A stretch of DNA of 15,783 bases, from the NCBI GenBank assembly GCA_937893835.1, contig CALCSS010000033.1, positions 1-15,783 on the forward strand, given 5' to 3'. Under the pieces are notes generated by a model, which ran no database searches, was not told where the DNA came from, and was given only the letters and a program-made list of their open reading frames with translations. This document shows positions 8,256 to 14,248 of the stretch, piece by piece. Within the stretch, counting starts at the first letter, position 1; each line of letters starts with the position of its first letter. Made by a program: the position numbers and the translations under genes. The DNA comes from an uncultured Fidelibacterota bacterium. Lineage in GTDB: Bacteria > Fidelibacterota > Marinisomatia > Marinisomatales > UBA1611.

Positions 8256-9067
8256 CAAAAGTTTGGACCTTTCAATTCATTATTATTAAGAAAGTCTGTA
8301 ACATACTGAAAAGTATCCCCAATTTCATCAGAAATATGAAATAGATCAAGGTCCTTAGGAGATATGGTCCCGATCTCCGCAAGATATTCCCAGTTGACTA
8401 CATTTTCCCAAAATTCCTTTCCATATAAAACAATAGGCAATCGTTTTTTTATCTTCTCTGTCTGTATTAGAGTTAAGAGTTCCATTAATTCATCAAGTGT
8501 TCCAAAGCCACCTGGCCATACGATCAGTGCCTTTGCAAGGTATAGAAACCAAAATTTACGCATAAAAAAGTAATGGAATTTCATATCCAGATCATCTGAT
8601 ATCCATTCGTTTCCAGAGGACTCAAAAGGCAATGATACGGTGAGTCCAACATTTATGCCTCCTGCCTCAGATGCACCTCTATTGGAGGCCTCCATTATTC
8701 CTGGTCCACCACCAGAGCATATAATGTAGCGATGCTTCTTATCCTTTAGACCTTTACTCCAGTTTGTTAATTTTTTTGCCAGTTCGCGTGCGTCCTCATA
8801 GTAACGACTCATTCTCAGATCCATTTTCATACGAGCGATCATTTGTTCATCTGTATCCTTTGGAGCATTTGCCAATGCCTTTTCCGCATCCTCTTTAGCT
8901 AAGATTCTGGCAGAACCGAAGAATACGATCGTATCGGATATGTTGTTACGCTCCAAGCGCTGCAAAGGTCCGTAATACTCCGATAATATCCTTAGTGAAC
9001 GTCCAGAGGGACTTCCTAGGAGGTCTTGATTGTAATAAAATCTGTCTTTTTGATTCATTTTTGACAT
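8255..9067 (-). CDS. LOG-family (TIGR00730-type) Rossmann-fold protein, probable nucleoside-monophosphate phosphoribohydrolase
   Basis: 270 residues from the ATG at 9067. This start is chosen because AAAAGGA ends 9 nt upstream; a TTG at 9076 is open but directly abuts that ribosome site. The lysine-decarboxylase-like fold signatures are clear: VFFGSAR (about 48-54), CSGGGPGIMEASNRGA (about 117-132), MRKFWFLYLAKALIV, and PGGFGTLDE (about 185-193), the motif that binds the nucleotide and holds the catalytic Glu. LOG relatives cleave nucleoside 5'-monophosphates to base plus ribose 5-phosphate; plant and actinobacterial members release cytokinins. The N-terminal extension of about 45 residues is longer than in minimal LOG proteins. 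It is cytoplasmic (no signal peptide), yet it is first in a coupled operon with two secreted amidohydrolases, which is an odd pairing. Purine or pyrimidine salvage is the cautious call. Confidence 0.9.
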   Translation of the reverse strand: MSKMNQKDRFYYNQDLLGSPSGRSLRILSEYYGPLQRLERNNISDTIVFFGSARILAKEDAEKALANAPKDTDEQMIARMKMDLRMSRYYEDARELAKKLTNWSKGLKDKKHRYIICSGGGPGIMEASNRGASEAGGINVGLTVSLPFESSGNEWISDDLDMKFHYFFMRKFWFLYLAKALIVWPGGFGTLDELMELLTLIQTEKIKKRLPIVLYGKEFWENVVNWEYLAEIGTISPKDLDLFHISDEIGDTFQYVTDFLNNNELKGPNF

Positions 9068-9130
9068 ATTGTTCAATCCTTTTATAATTTAAATCATATA
9101 GTAAAACTTTTCTTTTTCATAAGAAATTCA

Positions 9131-9151
9131 AGATTATAATAGACATAATCT
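9131..9151. repeat. Perfect 7-7-7 inverted repeat with an extra direct half-site at 9169-9175
   Basis: AGATTAT (9131-9137), 7-nt spacer, ATAATCT (9145-9151); the half-site ATAATCT occurs again at 9169-9175, 24 bp from the second arm. The three copies lie in the 123-bp divergent gap between the LOG operon and the lipoprotein-kynA operon and overlap the candidate promoters of both. This looks like a shared operator. A weak hairpin is the alternative, but AT-only arms would make it unstable. Confidence 0.4.
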
Positions 9152-9164
9152 ATTGATTGAACAA
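9136..9164 (-). promoter_or_regulatory. Candidate sigma-70-like promoter for the LOG-amidohydrolase operon
   Basis: On the minus strand TTGTTC (9159-9164) and TATTAT (9136-9141) are separated by exactly 17 nt, about 70 nt upstream of the LOG start at 9067. The fit is good but the region is AT-rich, so chance matches are easy. The -10 lies inside the inverted repeat at 9131-9151, so a protein bound there could block or tune it. Confidence 0.4.
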
Positions 9165-9167
9165 AAT

Positions 9168-9173
9168 TATAAT
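9168..9173 (+). promoter_or_regulatory. TATAAT -10 box ahead of the lipoprotein-kynA operon
   Basis: A consensus TATAAT ends 17 nt before the ATG at 9191, giving a leader of about 10 nt. No convincing -35 is seen at 16-18 nt spacing. The arrangement resembles the TATAAT just before the TetR gene, and neither gene has a Shine-Dalgarno. It overlaps the third ATAATCT half-site. Confidence 0.35.
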
Positions 9174-9190
9174 CTGGGTATTTTCTGGCA

Positions 9191-9529
9191 ATGTACTTTC
9201 GCATATTATTCATTGGGTTATTCATATCATGCGCTACCCAGCCTCCTAGAGCAATTGTCATGCCGTCAACAAAGAATATGATTACCGGCCCTGTGGAAGA
9301 GACGATCTATACTCTTGGGTATATGTCAGAGTATGACATCTGGGAGTTCTTAAAGGGGGGGGCATCTGAGAAGGATGTGCTTGAGACATTTGGATCTCCA
9401 GATTCTGTATGGTTGGATGATGAACAATCGACAAAATTTCTTTACTATTACATATCGAAAATAAGGGATTATAATACCATAGAGGTCAGTGCGATCACTG
9501 ATAGCGTATCTGGATTTGAATGGGACTAG
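9191..9529 (+). CDS. Small lipoprotein, possibly BamE/SmpA-like
   Basis: 112 residues. A very short lipoprotein signal, MYFRILFIGLFISC, places the lipidated Cys at 14 (lipobox FISC, slightly off consensus). The C-terminal half (about 50-112) has SEKDVLETFGSPDSVW followed by KFLYYY, the pattern of a helix, a loop with G-P, then strands that is common in BamE/SmpA-type small outer-membrane lipoproteins; this is a fold-level resemblance only. It ends 6 nt before kynA and is the first gene after the divergent promoter region, so it is probably co-transcribed with the tryptophan pathway. A run of eight G residues (9355-9362) lies inside it (Lys-Gly-Gly). No Shine-Dalgarno is evident. Confidence 0.7.
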   Translation: MYFRILFIGLFISCATQPPRAIVMPSTKNMITGPVEETIYTLGYMSEYDIWEFLKGGASEKDVLETFGSPDSVWLDDEQSTKFLYYYISKIRDYNTIEVSAITDSVSGFEWD

Positions 9530-9535
9530 AGAATT

Positions 9536-10621
9536 ATGAATAAAAAACTATTGAATTATAGTGACTATTTAAAGTTGGAAGACATTTTGAATAGTCAAAA
9601 ATTAAAGAGTGCAGAGCGTGGTACTCCTGCCCATGATGAGATGTTGTTCATAGTCATTCACCAGGTCTATGAACTCTGGTTCAAGCAGATAATCCATGAG
9701 CTGGATTCCGTATTGGTGACCTTCAACAAACAATCCGTTCTTGAGCCAGATGTGAGTCTTGCTGTATCTAGGCTAAATAGGATCATTGAAATACAGAAGA
9801 TCTTGATAGATCAAGTACGTATACTGGAAACAATGACAGCGATGGACTTCCTAGAATTCAGAGATGACCTCTTTCCCTCTTCTGGATTCCAGAGCACCCA
9901 GTTCAGATTGTTGGAGAACAAACTTGGGCTTTTGAGGGATGCTAGGATCAACTATGGTGGCAAGGACTATAAGGCATCGATCCTAGAAAAGGAAAAACAA
10001 GATGTAGAGCGATCTGAGAGTGAGAGTTCTCTATTCCAACTGCTCGAGAACTGGTTAGAGAGGACACCCTTTCTATCATTTGAGGGATTTGACTTTTGGG
10101 ATCAATATAGTGAGGCGGTCAGGTCCATGCTGAGAAATGAGGAGAATGTGATCAGAAATAATCCCAACTATTCAGAGAGTGAGGTCGAGTACCATCTCAA
10201 GGAGCATGAGCGAGCAGTATCATCCTTTGAGGCGATGATCGATCCAATAGAACATGAGAAGTTGATAGATAGTGGGAAGAAACGTTTATCTCACAAGGCA
10301 ACACAGGCCGCCTTACTTATTTTCCTTTACCGAGAAGAACCTATATTACACTCTCCTTTTAATTTTCTATCACGGCTCATGGATGTTGATGAATTATTCA
10401 CTACCTGGAGACAGAGACATGCCCTAATGGTAAGAAGGATGATAGGAGGTAAGATCGGGACGGGTGGTTCGTCTGGGCATGCCTATCTAAAGTCCACTGC
10501 AGATCGTCACAAGGTCTTTGCAGAGTTGGCAGATCTGTCAACATTCTTCATACCGCGATCGGCTCTTCCAGCATTACCTGATCATATTAAACAAAATCTG
10601 GGGTATCATTTCAAATCATGA
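9536..10621 (+). CDS. kynA: Tryptophan 2,3-dioxygenase
   Basis: A heme enzyme that opens the indole ring of L-tryptophan with O2, giving N-formylkynurenine, the first step of the kynurenine pathway. 361 residues. Visible signatures are HDEMLFIVIHQVYELWFKQ (33-51, with the active-site His42), FRDDLFPSSGFQSTQFR (108-124, Arg109 and substrate-pocket residues), the proximal heme ligand in WRQRHALMVRRMIG (His295), and GTGGSSG (308-314), which binds the substrate carboxylate and amino groups. It is longer than the 280-310-residue proteobacterial KynA. Its middle section (NWLERTPFL, GFDFWDQY, KKRLSHKATQAALLIFLYRE) resembles the animal enzyme as I remember it. Cytoplasmic. It starts 6 nt after the lipoprotein, and its stop overlaps the SDR start (ATGA). 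Confidence 0.97.
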   Translation: MNKKLLNYSDYLKLEDILNSQKLKSAERGTPAHDEMLFIVIHQVYELWFKQIIHELDSVLVTFNKQSVLEPDVSLAVSRLNRIIEIQKILIDQVRILETMTAMDFLEFRDDLFPSSGFQSTQFRLLENKLGLLRDARINYGGKDYKASILEKEKQDVERSESESSLFQLLENWLERTPFLSFEGFDFWDQYSEAVRSMLRNEENVIRNNPNYSESEVEYHLKEHERAVSSFEAMIDPIEHEKLIDSGKKRLSHKATQAALLIFLYREEPILHSPFNFLSRLMDVDELFTTWRQRHALMVRRMIGGKIGTGGSSGHAYLKSTADRHKVFAELADLSTFFIPRSALPALPDHIKQNLGYHFKS

Positions 10622-11406
10622 AATTATCATTAGAGAACAAACATGCGATCGTATGTGGTAGCACTGATGGTATTGGCAGATCAACTGCTATCCTATTGGC
10701 GAGTCGAGGATCTGAGGTCACGCTAGTCGCACGTAATCAGGAAAAACTAGATAATACATTACTGACCCTGGCCGAGGAACATGGCCAAGTTCACCAAACC
10801 ATTTGCGCAGATTTCAATGATCCTAAGAGCCTAAAGGAAAAGGTCAACTCGCATATCCGATCTCTGGGCAAGGTCGTTGATATATTGGTCAATAATTCAG
10901 GAGGGCCTCATGGTGGCCCCATGATCGAGGCTGATGAAGATGAATTTAGGGTAGCATTCGAGCGATTGCTTATATGCAACCATATCATGGCAAAGGCCGT
11001 ATTTCCAGGCATGAGAGAAAAGGGCTCTGGTCGGATCATAAATATCATATCCACATCTGTCAAACAGGTCATACCTGGTCTAGGCGTCTCCAATACGATA
11101 AGAGGAAGCGTGGCTCAGTGGGGGAAGACCCTTGCTATAGAATTGGGTGAATACGGAATATGTGTAAATAACGTATTGCCTGGTTATACATCAACTGCTC
11201 GCCTGAAAGACCTAGCAGACAGCAAGGCAGAAAAATTAGGTGTGAGAACAGATGAGGTCTATGGCCAATGGAAGAAGAACACCTCTCTCAAACGTCTAGG
11301 TACTCCAGAAGAGATCGCAAGTACAATAGCCTTCCTGGCATCTGAGGCATCTGCCTACGTCACAGGTCACGATCTTTCAGTTGATGGTGGTCGTTTTGGA
11401 GCTTGA
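10618..11406 (+). CDS. SDR-family protein lacking the catalytic Tyr/Lys, role in the pathway unknown
   Basis: 262 residues with a classical short-chain dehydrogenase fold. The nucleotide-binding GSTDGIG is at 14-20, VNNSGGPHGG at 91-100, and the C-terminal LSVDGGRFGA closes the fold. Alignment to FabG without gaps puts Ser145 at the catalytic Ser, but Ser158 at the Tyr and Arg162 at the Lys of YxxxK (local text GLGVSNTIRGSVAQW). A known group of FabG-like SDRs carries a similar SNxxR motif, so this is a family trait rather than a mutation, but the chemistry must differ from standard carbonyl reduction. It is translationally coupled to kynA (ATGA) and followed by a hairpin. No canonical step of the kynurenine to 2-aminomuconate route needs it. 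A reductase acting on 2-aminomuconate or a product of it is one guess. Confidence 0.88.
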   Translation: MKLSLENKHAIVCGSTDGIGRSTAILLASRGSEVTLVARNQEKLDNTLLTLAEEHGQVHQTICADFNDPKSLKEKVNSHIRSLGKVVDILVNNSGGPHGGPMIEADEDEFRVAFERLLICNHIMAKAVFPGMREKGSGRIINIISTSVKQVIPGLGVSNTIRGSVAQWGKTLAIELGEYGICVNNVLPGYTSTARLKDLADSKAEKLGVRTDEVYGQWKKNTSLKRLGTPEEIASTIAFLASEASAYVTGHDLSVDGGRFGA

Positions 11407-11416
11407 TGATAAAACG

Positions 11417-11444
11417 AATCTTGATTGAGCACATAATCAAGATT
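11417..11444 (+). promoter_or_regulatory. Perfect 10-bp inverted repeat (hairpin or operator) between the SDR and the dehydrogenase
   Basis: AATCTTGATT (11417-11426) and AATCAAGATT (11435-11444) are perfectly complementary across an 8-nt loop. It starts 10 nt after the SDR stop, in the only sizeable gap (110 bp) inside the tryptophan cluster. No T-tract follows (GGTCTAG), so it is not a standard intrinsic terminator. It may be an mRNA-processing or stabilising hairpin, a leaky terminator, or an operator for the downstream half of the cluster. No clear -35/-10 pair is seen between it and the dehydrogenase. Confidence 0.5.
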
Positions 11445-11502
11445 GGTCTAGATCCATTTCCGTGTTTAACAGTTCCTTAAATTGACCCATGTTCGGAATT
11501 AA

Positions 11503-11508
11503 AAGGAG
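11503..11508 (+). promoter_or_regulatory. AAGGAG ribosome binding site fixing the GTG start of the dehydrogenase
   Basis: AAGGAG with 8 nt to the GTG at 11517 is the strongest Shine-Dalgarno in the window. It decides the non-ATG start. Most other genes in the cluster rely on overlaps with the previous gene, so this site probably drives fresh initiation for the downstream half. Confidence 0.75.
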
Positions 11509-11516
11509 TTAAATCG

Positions 11517-12959
11517 GTGGAGCTGGTTCAAAACTATATCTCTGGGAAATATGTTTCTGCAAGATCCGAAGATCGATTGGAGCTATTTGATCCAGCAATA
11601 GGGGAGGTATATGGACACTTGATGGACTCAAACTCGGATGATGTTCGTGATGCTGTTATGGCAGCCTCAGATGCATTTCCAGTATGGTCTGCACTAACCC
11701 TAGATGAAAGAGGCGGCTATTTAATGTCAATTGCCGAAGAGATCAATTCTCGCTTGGATGAGTTCTCAGAGTTTGAATCAAGAGATACTGGAAAGCCTCT
11801 GGCTCTCGCTCGATCTCTGGATATTCCAAGATCCATATCCAATTTCAAATTTTTTGCTGACCATGCCAAGGATTTCAAATTTGAATCAGATATCAATAGC
11901 GATATATCAACTAATCATATTTCAAGGTTCCCACTTGGAGTTGTCTGTTGCATATCACCATGGAATTTGCCTCTTTATCTTTTTACGTGGAAGATCGCCC
12001 CAGCTTTGGTTGTTGGTAACACGGTAGTTGCAAAGCCATCAGAGATCACGCCTTACACCGCTTACCTTCTTGGAGATGTCTGCTCTAAGATCGGACTTCC
12101 TCCGGGTGTATTGAACATTGTCCATGGTAGAGGGGCCACAACCGGGGACCTTTTGGTCAAAGATGAGAACATCAAGGCCATTTCATTTACTGGTGGAACA
12201 GCAACTGGTAAAACGATCTTTAAGAATGCATCAGACTCATTTAAGAAATTATCATTGGAAATGGGAGGAAAGAATCCCGCTGTTATCTTTGAGGATTGTG
12301 ACTATGATAAAATGCTGGATACCATTGTTAGATCCTCATTCTCAAATCAAGGACAGATATGCTTATGTAGCTCTCGTATTTTGATCGAGAGATCCATCTA
12401 CGAACGATTTAAGAAAGACTTTTGTTCACAGGTATCAAATTTGATCATAGGTGATCCGATGGATATTGATACTCAATTTGGGGCCATATCATCTGAGGAA
12501 CATTTTTTGAAGATCAACAATTACATAGAATTGGCAAGGCAGGAGGGTGCAAGCATCCTCACAGGTGGTACTGCAGAAAAATTAAATGGTCGATGTTCCG
12601 ATGGCTGGTTTATCAAACCAACCATAATAGAGGGCCTGGATCAATCTTCTAGATTGAATCAGGAAGAGATATTTGGTCCAGTGGTTACCTTGCAACCCTT
12701 TGATTCAGAATATGATGCCATTGAAATGGCCAATAATACAGAGTATGGCCTTTCTGCAACGATCTGGACCGAGGACCTTGATAAGGGTCGACGAATTTCT
12801 AGAAACATTGAGGCTGGAGTGATATGGATCAATTGCTGGTTACTTCGGGATCTAAGAACACCCTTTGGAGGTATGAAGAGCTCTGGACTTGGACGAGAGG
12901 GTGGGGATGATGCGATCAAATTTTTTACAGAACAAAAAAATATTTGTTTGCCAAGATGA
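11517..12959 (+). CDS. nbaE: 2-aminomuconate 6-semialdehyde dehydrogenase (ALDH8/NbaE type)
   Basis: 480 residues, GTG start with AAGGAG. A NAD-dependent aldehyde dehydrogenase that would oxidise 2-aminomuconate semialdehyde, the product of ACMS decarboxylase, to 2-aminomuconate. Visible: CISPWNLPLYLFTWKIAPAL (145-164; Asn150 is the oxyanion Asn), SFTGGTATGK (223-232), LEMGGKNPA (general-base Glu248), NQGQICLCSSRI (catalytic Cys282), EEIFGPVV, and the C-terminal stretch INCWLLRDLRTPFGGMKSSG, whose arginines suit a dicarboxylate substrate. The PWNLPLYLxTWKIAPA and CWLxRxLxxPFGGMK elements are as I recall them in animal ALDH8A1 and bacterial NbaE, more specific than generic ALDH. Substrate assignment also rests on the neighbouring decarboxylase and deaminase. 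2-hydroxymuconic semialdehyde is the main alternative. The stop overlaps the ferredoxin start. Confidence 0.9.
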   Translation: MELVQNYISGKYVSARSEDRLELFDPAIGEVYGHLMDSNSDDVRDAVMAASDAFPVWSALTLDERGGYLMSIAEEINSRLDEFSEFESRDTGKPLALARSLDIPRSISNFKFFADHAKDFKFESDINSDISTNHISRFPLGVVCCISPWNLPLYLFTWKIAPALVVGNTVVAKPSEITPYTAYLLGDVCSKIGLPPGVLNIVHGRGATTGDLLVKDENIKAISFTGGTATGKTIFKNASDSFKKLSLEMGGKNPAVIFEDCDYDKMLDTIVRSSFSNQGQICLCSSRILIERSIYERFKKDFCSQVSNLIIGDPMDIDTQFGAISSEEHFLKINNYIELARQEGASILTGGTAEKLNGRCSDGWFIKPTIIEGLDQSSRLNQEEIFGPVVTLQPFDSEYDAIEMANNTEYGLSATIWTEDLDKGRRISRNIEAGVIWINCWLLRDLRTPFGGMKSSGLGREGGDDAIKFFTEQKNICLPR

Positions 12960-13315
12960 CAACAAAATACCACAAACATGTGTTTATTTGTACGAATGAA
13001 CGTTCCAATGATAGTCCCAGAGGAGATTGTATCAGGTGTGGTGGAATGGATATCAGAATGAGGTTCGTGCAACTTATAGGTCAATATGATCTCAAAGGAA
13101 AGATAAGAGCAAATAAAAGTGGGTGCTTGGATGCATGTGAATTGGGGCCAGCTGTTGTAATTTATCCAGACAATATTTGGTATACTCAGGTTAAGCTTGA
13201 GGATGTTGATGAGATTTTTGAGACCTCTATATTGAATGATGGTATCGTTGATAGGTTATGTGCCAATGATGAAACTTGGAGTCAATTAAAACAAATGAGA
13301 GAATCAAATGAATGA
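12956..13315 (+). CDS. Thioredoxin-fold [2Fe-2S] ferredoxin
   Basis: 119 residues from the ATG at 12956, which overlaps the dehydrogenase stop (ATGA); an ATG at 12944 would add four residues. The sequence fits the small (Aquifex/Clostridium-type) thioredoxin-like [2Fe-2S] ferredoxins. It opens with HVFICTNER; cluster cysteines are Cys12, Cys25, Cys57 and Cys61 in the spacing C-x12-C-x31-C-x3-C. It continues SGCLDACELGPAVVIYPDNI, then WY and a DVDEIFE helix. Two further Cys (28, 102) are present. It is a one-electron carrier in the cytoplasm. No reductase is nearby in the window. Placement just before the deaminase and the Fe(II) ring-cleavage dioxygenase suggests electron supply to a pathway enzyme, for instance re-reducing an oxidised dioxygenase iron as XylT does in catechol meta-cleavage operons; that is an analogy, not evidence. 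Confidence 0.88.
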   Translation: MTTKYHKHVFICTNERSNDSPRGDCIRCGGMDIRMRFVQLIGQYDLKGKIRANKSGCLDACELGPAVVIYPDNIWYTQVKLEDVDEIFETSILNDGIVDRLCANDETWSQLKQMRESNE

Positions 13316-13730
13316 AACTGTGAACACAGATAAGGCACCAGTCCCTGTGGGGAAATATCCCCATGCCAGAAAAGTAGGTAATTTACTTTTTTTATCAGGT
13401 GTTGGTCCAAGAAGGCCAGGGACCAATGTCATCCCCGGTGTCATGATGGATGGTCAGGGTAATGCAGTGGGCCATGATATTGAGGCTCAGTGTCACTCTG
13501 TATTTGAGAATGTAAAGATCATTTTAGATGAGGCAGGGAGCGACTGGAATAATCTGGTGGACATAACAGTATTTTTGACCAATATGAATAGAGATTTTGA
13601 TATCTTTAACAGTATATATGGTGATTATTTCATAGATAATCAGCCATGTAGGACAACGGTGGAGGTCACGTCTCTTCCGACACCCATCGCCATAGAATTA
13701 AAATGTATTGCAACTATTGATAACCAATGA
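13308..13730 (+). CDS. nbaF: RidA-family 2-aminomuconate deaminase
   Basis: 140 residues, usual RidA length. It would hydrolyse the enamine/imine of 2-aminomuconate, releasing ammonia and giving 4-oxalocrotonate (2-hydroxymuconate tautomer). Features: APVPVGKYPHA (10-20), the N-terminal RidA strand; FLSGVGPRRPGTNVIPGV (28-45), whose PRRPGT insert I associate with the aminomuconate-deaminase group; the substrate-carboxylate Arg in QPCRTTVEV (Arg115, equivalent to Arg105 of RidA); and the closing LPTPIAIELKCIA. The start overlaps the ferredoxin end by 8 nt and the stop overlaps the 3-HAA dioxygenase start (ATGA). A general imine deaminase is the alternative, but the motifs and context favour the pathway enzyme. 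Confidence 0.92.
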   Translation: MNETVNTDKAPVPVGKYPHARKVGNLLFLSGVGPRRPGTNVIPGVMMDGQGNAVGHDIEAQCHSVFENVKIILDEAGSDWNNLVDITVFLTNMNRDFDIFNSIYGDYFIDNQPCRTTVEVTSLPTPIAIELKCIATIDNQ

Positions 13731-14242
13731 GATTGATACCTCCAATTAATTTTAAGGATTGGATAGACAACAATCGCCACCTGCTTAAACCTCCTGTTGG
13801 CAATCAGGTTGTCTATGATGAGGGTGACTTTATGATCATGGTTGTTGGTGGTCCAAATTCACGGAAAGACTACCACGTTGATCCAGTCGAGGAATTTTTC
13901 TATCAGTTAGAGGGTGACATGGTATTGAAGGTGATCGAGAATGGACAGAGGGTTGACATCCCGATCAAGGAGGGTGAGATATTCTTATTACCCAAGAACC
14001 TACCCCACTCACCTCAAAGATTTGATGATACGATAGGCTTGGTCGTTGAATATAAAAGAGAAGAGGGGGCCCTGGACTCGTTTCAATGGTATTGCGATGA
14101 GTGTGATTCTCTACTACATGAGGTCAGCCTGGATCTTGAAGATATCGTAGCACAACTCCCACCTCTTTTCAAAGCCTATTGGGAGAACATCGAATCAAGA
14201 ACTTGTAGTGAGTGTGGAGCAATCCAAGATCCCCCTGATTGA
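13727..14242 (+). CDS. nbaC: 3-hydroxyanthranilate 3,4-dioxygenase
   Basis: 171 residues, a single-cupin bacterial/fungal-type enzyme. It cleaves 3-hydroxyanthranilate with O2 to 2-amino-3-carboxymuconate semialdehyde. Catalytic Fe(II) ligands are His50, Glu56 and His94 (DYHVDPVEEFFYQLEGD and LPKNLPHSPQRF); Arg46, Arg98 and Glu109 match the substrate-binding residues. A C-terminal rubredoxin-like second iron site is intact: WYCDECDS (Cys123, Cys126) and RTCSECGA (Cys160, Cys163). Animal enzymes lack this site. Translation is coupled to the deaminase by ATGA. Its TGA stop is in the same reading frame as the next gene, two codons before that start. Confidence 0.97.
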   Translation: MRLIPPINFKDWIDNNRHLLKPPVGNQVVYDEGDFMIMVVGGPNSRKDYHVDPVEEFFYQLEGDMVLKVIENGQRVDIPIKEGEIFLLPKNLPHSPQRFDDTIGLVVEYKREEGALDSFQWYCDECDSLLHEVSLDLEDIVAQLPPLFKAYWENIESRTCSECGAIQDPPD

Positions 14243-14248
14243 TCGATT

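Noticed and set aside
10618..11406. The SDR gene as the missing kynurenine formamidase
   Set aside because: The protein has a dinucleotide-binding SDR fold and none of the HGGxW or HxGTHxDxP signatures of formamidases.
11417..11444. Intrinsic transcription terminator
   Set aside because: The stem is perfect, but it is AT-rich and is followed by GGTCTAG rather than a T-run, and the downstream genes belong to the same pathway.
12659..13084. 141-codon open frame on the minus strand across the dehydrogenase-ferredoxin junction
   Set aside because: It is antisense to two well-supported enzymes, and the sequence is compositionally odd without a known fold.
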